Positions 5,566-10,074 of a stretch of 10,074 nt of DNA are shown here, piece by piece. Each line of letters opens with the position of its first letter. The stretch's first letter is position 1. Below the pieces are notes generated by a model. It did no database searches, had not been told where the DNA came from, and worked only from the letters and a program-made list of their open reading frames with translations. Source of the DNA: Alphaproteobacteria bacterium (GTDB lineage: Bacteria > Pseudomonadota > Alphaproteobacteria > Micavibrionales > Micavibrionaceae); NCBI GenBank assembly GCA_020442505.1, contig JAGRJZ010000033.1:1-10074 (forward strand), given 5' to 3'. Position numbers and translations under genes: made by a program.

Positions 5566-7122
5566 TCATACCGGAATCGCGGCCGGTTTTTTCCATTGCA
5601 GCCAGCTGACCACCATCAGGCGCGTGACCCAGATCGCCGAGAAAAACGACGTCACGATCCCGATGCCGAGCGTCACGGCGAACCCCTTGATCGGGCCGGT
5701 TCCAAAGGAAAACAAAATCAACGCCGCGATCAGCGAGGTCAGGTTCGAATCGATAATCGTCGCCATCGCGCGGGCGTAGCCCGCATCCACCGCGGCGATC
5801 GGGGAGCGTCCCTTGCGGAGCTCCTCCCTGATGCGCTCAAAGATCAGCACGTTCGCGTCCACCGCCATCCCGATGGTCAGGACGATCCCCGCGATCCCCG
5901 GCAGAGTCAAGGTCGCCTGCAATCCGGAGAGCAACGCGAAGATCAACGCCATATTCACGACCAGCGCCATATTCGCCATCATTCCGAACAAGCCGTAAGA
6001 CACGCCCATAAAGACCAAAATGAACGCAAGCCCCACAAGGCTCGCCATTTTTCCGGCCTGGACAGAATCCGCGCCCAGAGAGGGCCCCACGGTGCGTTCC
6101 TCCAGCACGTGCAACGGAGCCGGCAACGCCCCCGCCCGCAAAAGAAGGGCGAAATCGTTGGCTTCCTGAACGCTGAAGGCACCGGTAATCTGTCCCGCCC
6201 CGCCGCAGATCGGGCCGTTAATATTCGGGGCGCTGATAACCTGGTTGTCCAGAACAATCGCAAAAGGCTCGTTCGTATGCTCGCGCGTCACGCGGCAGAA
6301 TTTTTTGGCGCCGATTCCGTTCAGATTGAAACACACCGCCGATTGGCCGTATTGGGTTGTGCAATACTGCGCGTTGGTCAGCATATCCCCCGTCAGCATC
6401 GCCCGGCGCTCCAGTGCGATTTTCCGAGCGGGGTCCTCCATCATCGGCAGAACGCGCACACCGCCGCCTTCGCTGCCACCTTTCAGATCCACGAGGTGAA
6501 AGCTCAGCTTCGCGGTCCGGCCCAAGATATCCTTGATATATTGCGGATCTTCGACCCCCGGCAGCTGGACGATAATCCGGTCCTCGCCCTGGCGCGTGAT
6601 GACGGGCTCACGGGTTCCAGTTTCATCGACGCGGCGGCGGACGATCTCGATCGACTGGCCGATCGTCTGGTCCGTGATCTGTTTCAACGCCGCGTCGGTA
6701 AAGGTGGCCTCGAGGGTCTTGCCATCGGCTCCGACGATGACGTCAACGTCCCGATCCACTTCGCGCAGGATCTTTTTGGCCGCATCAGCATCGGTCGCGT
6801 CCCGCAGAGACAGGCGCGCGCCGTTTTGGATCGGGGAGATACGCGTATAGCCGATTTTCGCGGTGCGCAGCTCCGTGCGCGCAGCAGAGACAATCCCTTC
6901 CGCCCGTTCCTTGACCACGGACGGAACGTCAACCTCCAGCAAAAGATGCGATCCGCCCTGCAAGTCTAGACCGAGGCTGACCGTCTTCGTCGGCAGCCAG
7001 CCCGGCAAGCCCTGAAGAGCGGCGCGGATGTCCTTGCCGACCATGTTCGGCGCCGCATAGCAAAACGCCAGCACGCAAACAACCAGGATCAAACCGGCTT
7101 TCCAGCGGGGAATTTGGATCAT
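5566..7122 (-). CDS. secD: SecD, protein translocase accessory subunit
   Basis: SecD works with SecF on the periplasmic side of SecYEG, using the proton gradient to help pull preproteins across. The 518-residue protein has a first membrane helix (about 10-27), LGLDLQGGSHLLLEVD (50-65), the large periplasmic P1 domain with RRRVDETGTREP (162-173) and FAIVLDNQVISAPNI (287-301), and then a five-helix RND-type membrane part (about 357-505). GMAVDANVLIFERIREEL (418-435) carries Asp422, at the position of the conserved proton-coupling aspartate. The P1 domain has four cysteines (254, 264, 276, 306), which is unusual. GAGG lies ten bases before the start. It follows yajC by 50 bases on the same strand. 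The protein ends normally, so it is not a SecDF fusion, yet no secF follows: the next gene is proA, facing it. Confidence 0.97.
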   Translation of the reverse strand: MIQIPRWKAGLILVVCVLAFCYAAPNMVGKDIRAALQGLPGWLPTKTVSLGLDLQGGSHLLLEVDVPSVVKERAEGIVSAARTELRTAKIGYTRISPIQNGARLSLRDATDADAAKKILREVDRDVDVIVGADGKTLEATFTDAALKQITDQTIGQSIEIVRRRVDETGTREPVITRQGEDRIIVQLPGVEDPQYIKDILGRTAKLSFHLVDLKGGSEGGGVRVLPMMEDPARKIALERRAMLTGDMLTNAQYCTTQYGQSAVCFNLNGIGAKKFCRVTREHTNEPFAIVLDNQVISAPNINGPICGGAGQITGAFSVQEANDFALLLRAGALPAPLHVLEERTVGPSLGADSVQAGKMASLVGLAFILVFMGVSYGLFGMMANMALVVNMALIFALLSGLQATLTLPGIAGIVLTIGMAVDANVLIFERIREELRKGRSPIAAVDAGYARAMATIIDSNLTSLIAALILFSFGTGPIKGFAVTLGIGIVTSFFSAIWVTRLMVVSWLQWKKPAAIPV

Positions 7123-7172
7123 GTTTTATCAACCTCGATATGACTACTTGCGCCCGGCATGGTAGTTTTGCG

Positions 7173-7523
7173 TTACTTTTTTTCTTTCTCTTCCTTCTCC
7201 ACCTTGCTTTGGATCGTGGAGCGCAGGGCCGTGATTTTAACGTCCTTTGACAGTTCGACCGTCATCTGATCCTCGCCGTCCTTCATCGCGGCGATCGTCC
7301 CGACCAGCCCGCCGGCGAAAATAACCTTGTCGCCTTTTTTCAGCTGCGAGAGCATGTCCCGGTGTTTCTTGAAGCGTTTTTGCTGGGGCATCACCATCAG
7401 CAGATAAAACAGACCGAAAATGATGACGAATAAAAGAATATTGGACGTATAAAAGTCGGTAATACTGCCGGACGTCACGGCGGCTTCTGTCGCCTCTTGG
7501 GCCCAAGCCTGGGAAATCAGCAT
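7173..7523 (-). CDS. yajC: YajC, Sec translocon accessory membrane protein
   Basis: This small 116-residue protein has one membrane helix (about 29-46) followed by MPQQKRFKKHRDMLSQLKKG and DKVIFAGGLVGTI, the family signature. It ends in a highly charged tail (KVEKEEKEKK). The 20 residues before the helix include AQEATEAAV, a short hydrophilic segment probably outside the cytoplasm. YajC associates with SecDF and the SecYEG channel and is normally encoded directly upstream of secD, as here. AAGGAT about six bases before the ATG is a good ribosome site, and a candidate promoter lies about 40 bases upstream. Confidence 0.95.
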   Translation of the reverse strand: MLISQAWAQEATEAAVTSGSITDFYTSNILLFVIIFGLFYLLMVMPQQKRFKKHRDMLSQLKKGDKVIFAGGLVGTIAAMKDGEDQMTVELSKDVKITALRSTIQSKVEKEEKEKK

Positions 7524-7540
7524 TGTCTTATCCTTTTTGT

Positions 7541-7568
7541 TTGGTTAACCTCGGCGCCAGACTATAAC
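7541..7568 (+). promoter_or_regulatory. Candidate promoter of the MIF-family gene
   Basis: TTGGTT (7541-7546) and TATAAC (7563-7568) are separated by 16 bases, with a weak -35 and a good -10. Transcription would start near 7575, giving a leader of about 40 bases to the ATG at 7614. The -10 overlaps the -10 of the opposite yajC promoter. Confidence 0.3.
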
Positions 7569-7588
7569 GCCCTCGGCCTCAAAGGCAA
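7561..7588 (-). promoter_or_regulatory. Candidate promoter of yajC-secD
   Basis: On the minus strand TTGCCT (7583-7588) and TATAGT (7561-7566) are 16 bases apart, matching four and five of six sigma-70 consensus bases. Transcription would start near 7554, about 30 bases before the yajC start codon. It would serve both yajC and secD. Confidence 0.45.
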
Positions 7589-7613
7589 GAGAGAACAAAG
7601 CGGAGTACCCCCT

Positions 7614-7961
7614 ATGCCCTACCTTCTCGTTCAGACTAACGCGCACGAAGACGTGATCAAACAGGAGATATTTTTAAAAGACGCCACGAAGACGGTGGCG
7701 GACATAACCGGAAAACCGGCGGAAAAAGTCATGGTCGCCTTGCAATCCGGCGTGCCCATGGCCTTTGGCGGGCAGGAGGAAACCTGCGCCTTTGTCCATC
7801 TGAAATCCCTGGGCCTGCCGGAGTCCGAGAACCAACGCTACGTCAAGGCATTGTGCGATTTGCTGGAAAACACTCTGCACATCCACCCGGGGCGGATCTT
7901 CGTCCAGCTATCGGACCACCCAAGGCATTTATGGGGCTGCGACGGGAAAGCCTTTGGATAA
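7614..7961 (+). CDS. MIF/tautomerase superfamily protein
   Basis: This 115-residue protein is a bacterial homologue of macrophage migration inhibitory factor. It begins MPYLLVQTN, so removal of Met exposes the catalytic N-terminal proline of the tautomerase superfamily. ITGKPAEKVMVAL (31-43) carries the conserved active-site lysine (Lys34), and MAFGG (49-53), CAFVHLKSLG (58-67), NQRY (73-76) and HIHPGRIFV (89-97) align with human MIF by eye. Its length is almost the same as human MIF (114 mature residues). The second cysteine of the human CxxC motif is replaced by valine, and Tyr95 and Asn97 appear as Phe and Gln, so the substrate range may differ. The start is set by GGAG (7602-7605) eight bases before the ATG; a longer upstream reading would overlap yajC. 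The gene diverges from yajC and meets nusB tail to tail with three bases between stops. The physiological substrate is unknown. Confidence 0.88.
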   Translation: MPYLLVQTNAHEDVIKQEIFLKDATKTVADITGKPAEKVMVALQSGVPMAFGGQEETCAFVHLKSLGLPESENQRYVKALCDLLENTLHIHPGRIFVQLSDHPRHLWGCDGKAFG

Positions 7962-7964
7962 CGG

Positions 7965-8450
7965 CTACGAATCGCTGTCGCGCACGGCGCCCTTGACCCG
8001 GTCCAAAATGGCGTTGATCAGCTTCGTTTCGTTCTGTGCGTAAAACGCGCTCGTCACGTTCATGTAGTCGGTGATAATGACCGGCGGGTCCGTGTCGTGA
8101 TGGGCCAGCAACTCATACCCGCCGCACAGCAAAATCGCGCGTAGAAGCGGATCCATCATCCCGATCCCCGTGCCCCGCGCCCGCAAAAAGGAGTCGATCA
8201 TCCCGGACAGGTCGTCCCGGCGTTTTTCTACGCCGCCGACGATCGCCCGAAACAGCCGGCCGTCCGGCGGAACCATCGCCTCTCCATCGACAGGTTTCCC
8301 GAGGCGGCACGATTCGTATTCCGCAATCACGTCCGCGGCCTTTTGCCCGGATTCGGCCTGTTGATAAACGGCCTGCACCGCGGCCAATCGCGCGGCGCTG
8401 TTCCGTGCCTTGGGGGAGGGTTTCAAATGTTTTGCAGGGGCCGTTACCAT
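7965..8450 (-). CDS. nusB: NusB, transcription antitermination factor
   Basis: NusB binds boxA RNA with NusE (S10) and helps RNA polymerase read through rRNA operons. The 161-residue protein carries the family blocks ARLAAVQAVYQQ (20-31), DPLLRAILLCGGYELL (100-115) and PPVIITDYMNVTSAFYAQNE followed by TKLINAILDRV (122-152). Residues 1-18 are a basic, proline-containing extension before the helical fold. The ATG overlaps the nrdR stop in the sequence TAATG, pointing to translational coupling. In many alphaproteobacteria riboflavin genes lie between nrdR and nusB; here there are none. The gene ends three bases from the stop of the opposing MIF-family gene, with no terminator visible. Confidence 0.94.
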   Translation of the reverse strand: MVTAPAKHLKPSPKARNSAARLAAVQAVYQQAESGQKAADVIAEYESCRLGKPVDGEAMVPPDGRLFRAIVGGVEKRRDDLSGMIDSFLRARGTGIGMMDPLLRAILLCGGYELLAHHDTDPPVIITDYMNVTSAFYAQNETKLINAILDRVKGAVRDSDS

Positions 8451-8926
8451 TATGCCGCCGCTTGCCTGCCATGGGAGAGATCCTGAATTTCCCGCAGAAA
8501 TACGTCAAAATCCTCCGGCTTGGAAAAATCGTGGTAAACCGAGGCGTAGCGGATATAGCCGACCATGTCCATCCGGGCCAGCGCCTGCATCACGAGCGCG
8601 CCGATCTGCTCTGAGGGCATCTCCGCCTCCCCCGCGCTTTCCAGTTGCCGGACGATGGCGTTGGCGGTTTTTTCGATCTGCTCCAGCGCGACAGGCCGTT
8701 TGCGCAGGGCAACCTGCATGGAGCGAATTAATTTGTCCCGGTCGAAAGGCTGGCGCTTGTCACCGGCCTTCAAAACCGTAATCTCGCGCAGCTGCACCCG
8801 TTCAAACGTGGTGAATCGCGCAGCGCATTCCGGACAGGCGCGGCGGCGGCGAATGGAGGAACCGTCCTCCGCCGGCCGGGAGTCCTTTACCTGAGAATCC
8901 TCATGTCCGCAAAACGGGCAGTGCAT
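8450..8926 (-). CDS. nrdR: NrdR, repressor of ribonucleotide reductase genes
   Basis: NrdR senses ATP/dATP and represses nrd genes by binding NrdR boxes. The 158-residue protein has an N-terminal zinc ribbon with Cys3, Cys6, Cys31 and Cys34 (CPFC and CPEC), the basic stretch SIRRRRACPEC and RFTTFERV. An ATP-cone domain follows (about 49-139: VLKAGDKRQPFDRDKLIRSM, then EIGAL-like EQIGALVMQALARMD and GYIRYASVYHDF). The length matches the family norm. It lies 12 bases after glyA, a common alphaproteobacterial pairing, with a near-perfect Shine-Dalgarno, and its stop overlaps the nusB start by one base. No NrdR box pair is apparent in the window, so the targets lie elsewhere. Confidence 0.97.
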   Translation of the reverse strand: MHCPFCGHEDSQVKDSRPAEDGSSIRRRRACPECAARFTTFERVQLREITVLKAGDKRQPFDRDKLIRSMQVALRKRPVALEQIEKTANAIVRQLESAGEAEMPSEQIGALVMQALARMDMVGYIRYASVYHDFSKPEDFDVFLREIQDLSHGRQAAA

Positions 8927-8931
8927 GGCGT

Positions 8932-8939
8932 TCCTCCCC
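8932..8939 (-). promoter_or_regulatory. Strong ribosome binding site of nrdR
   Basis: On the minus strand the sequence just after the glyA stop is GGGGAGGA, then five bases and the nrdR ATG. The site touches the last base of the glyA TAG codon, so ribosomes ending glyA stop directly on the nrdR site. This fixes the nrdR start and suggests coupled translation. Confidence 0.7.
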
Positions 8940-10074
8940 TACGCAATCGCCTGTTCATAAATCGGGAAACGGGCGCACAGAGCTTCGACCCGGGCGCGAA
9001 CAGACTGTTCAATCGCGGCATTCCCCTCCGGTCCGTTCGCCGCGAGACCGTCCAGAACCTCGACCATCATTTCACCGACCTGACGAAATTCCTCCGTCCC
9101 GAATCCGCGGGTCGTCGCGGCAGGCGTCCCCAGACGCACGCCGCTGGTGACAAACGGTTTTTCCGGGTCGAACGGTACAGCATTTTTATTGCAAGTCATG
9201 CCAGCCCTCTCCAACGCCACCTCCGTAATATTTCCGGTCAGCCCTTTGGGCCGCAGATCAAGCAAGACGATATGGCTATCCGTCCCACCAGACACGATAT
9301 CAAACCCGCCTTTGATCAAAACATCGGCGAGAATCTTGGCATTATCAAGAACGGCCTGCGCATACAGCTTGAAATCCGGTTGGAGAACTTCCCCAAAACA
9401 AACGGCTTTGGCCGCGATCACATGCATTAGCGGCCCACCCTGCAGACCAGGGAAGATGCTGGAGTTCAGTTTTTTATAAATATCCTCATCGTTGGTCAAA
9501 ATCATTCCACCCCGCGGACCGCGCAAGGTTTTGTGAGTCGTCGTCGTCGTAACATCCGCGTAGGGAACCGGACTCGGATAAACACCGCCGGCGATCAAAC
9601 CCGCATAATGTGCCATATCGACCATCAGATACGCCCCGACACTGTCCGCGATCGTCCGGAAACGTGCCCAGTCGATCACGCGCGGATAGGCCGATGCTCC
9701 CGCGATGATCAACTTCGGACTGTACTCTTTTGCAAGGGCTTCTACCTCGTCGTAGTCAATCAGCGCGTCTTCTTTTCTGACACCGTATTGCACCGCGTTA
9801 AACCATTTGCCCGATTGGTTCGGCTTTGCCCCGTGGGTCAAATGCCCTCCGGCCGCCAACGACATGCCTAGTACCGTATCCCCGGGCTGAAGCAGTGCCA
9901 TCATGACGCCTTGATTGGCCTGGGATCCGGAATGAGGCTGAACGTTCACATATTCACATCCAAAAATCTGTTTTGCTCGTTCGCGGGCCAGATCTTCGGC
10001 CACGTCCACATACTCGCACCCGCCGTAGTAACGCTTGTGTGGGTACCCCTCTGCATATTTATTTGTCAAAACAG
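8939..10074 (-). CDS. glyA: Serine hydroxymethyltransferase, missing its N-terminus
   Basis: GlyA converts serine and tetrahydrofolate to glycine and 5,10-methylene-tetrahydrofolate using pyridoxal phosphate, the main cytosolic source of one-carbon units. About 377 residues are visible; the reading frame stays open to the right edge (VLTNKYAEGYP at the start of the visible part), so roughly the first 50 residues lie outside. Visible landmarks are KRYYGGCEYVD, QPHSGSQANQ, VDMAHYAGLIAGG and TTTTHKTLRGPRGG, in which the lysine encoded at 9530-9532 forms the Schiff base with the cofactor. SSIFPGLQGGP, and later SGVRLGTPAATTRGFG, follow. The TTG near 10067 is an internal leucine, not a start. It is the first gene of the glyA-nrdR-nusB run visible here. 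The promoter is outside the window. Confidence 0.97.
   Translation of the reverse strand, partial: VLTNKYAEGYPHKRYYGGCEYVDVAEDLARERAKQIFGCEYVNVQPHSGSQANQGVMMALLQPGDTVLGMSLAAGGHLTHGAKPNQSGKWFNAVQYGVRKEDALIDYDEVEALAKEYSPKLIIAGASAYPRVIDWARFRTIADSVGAYLMVDMAHYAGLIAGGVYPSPVPYADVTTTTTHKTLRGPRGGMILTNDEDIYKKLNSSIFPGLQGGPLMHVIAAKAVCFGEVLQPDFKLYAQAVLDNAKILADVLIKGGFDIVSGGTDSHIVLLDLRPKGLTGNITEVALERAGMTCNKNAVPFDPEKPFVTSGVRLGTPAATTRGFGTEEFRQVGEMMVEVLDGLAANGPEGNAAIEQSVRARVEALCARFPIYEQAIA

Noticed and set aside
5596..6969. A long 457-codon open frame on the plus strand opposite secD.
   Set aside because: It is Arg/His/Gln-rich with no recognisable domain, a typical shadow of a GC-rich gene. secD on the other strand is unmistakable.
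7140..7170. Short inverted repeat ACTAC/GTAGT between yajC and secD.
   Set aside because: A five-bp stem with a large loop and no T tract cannot be supported as a terminator or attenuator.
7497..7613. A longer N-terminus for the MIF-family protein starting at 7497.
   Set aside because: It would overlap yajC and its promoter, and would bury the catalytic proline, which must be N-terminal after Met removal.

Overview
The window looks like chromosomal DNA of an alphaproteobacterium, GC-rich in its genes. The signs are the glyA-nrdR-nusB gene order, a ClpS with the MMHVHRRG helix next to clpA, a phasin for polyhydroxyalkanoate granules, and a yajC-secD pair. I cannot name a genus from the sequence alone. 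Almost everything is core housekeeping, and I see no phage, insertion sequence, CRISPR array, rRNA or tRNA.

Layout. Positions 1-355 (minus) hold the 5' part of an exported LolA-like protein. Positions 356-638 are intergenic and contain an orphan terminator-like hairpin and a TGCA-rich promoter region. A phasin gene (639-1205, plus) follows and ends in a strong terminator. Then come clpS (1325-1681) and clpA (1936-4239), separated by 254 bases that carry what I believe is a dispersed intergenic repeat. proA (4270-5538) lies 30 bases after clpA. Facing it are secD (5566-7122) and yajC (7173-7523), both on the minus strand and transcribed yajC then secD. A MIF/tautomerase-family gene (7614-7961, plus) diverges from yajC. 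At the right, glyA (runs off the edge), nrdR and nusB form a tight minus-strand operon.

How the genes work together. ClpS and ClpA form the N-degron recognition and unfolding arm of the ClpAP protease. YajC and SecD are accessory parts of the Sec translocon. GlyA supplies one-carbon units, NrdR represses ribonucleotide reductase genes, and NusB supports rRNA antitermination; they share a growth-linked operon. ProA makes the proline precursor.

The most informative oddities are absences. secF is not found directly after secD, and the riboflavin genes that in many alphaproteobacteria lie between nrdR and nusB are missing, with nrdR and nusB overlapping at TAATG. Other points worth checking are four cysteines in the periplasmic domain of SecD, a histone-like basic N-terminal tail on the phasin, and overlapping divergent promoters between yajC and the MIF homologue. 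I found no convincing undescribed multi-gene system.
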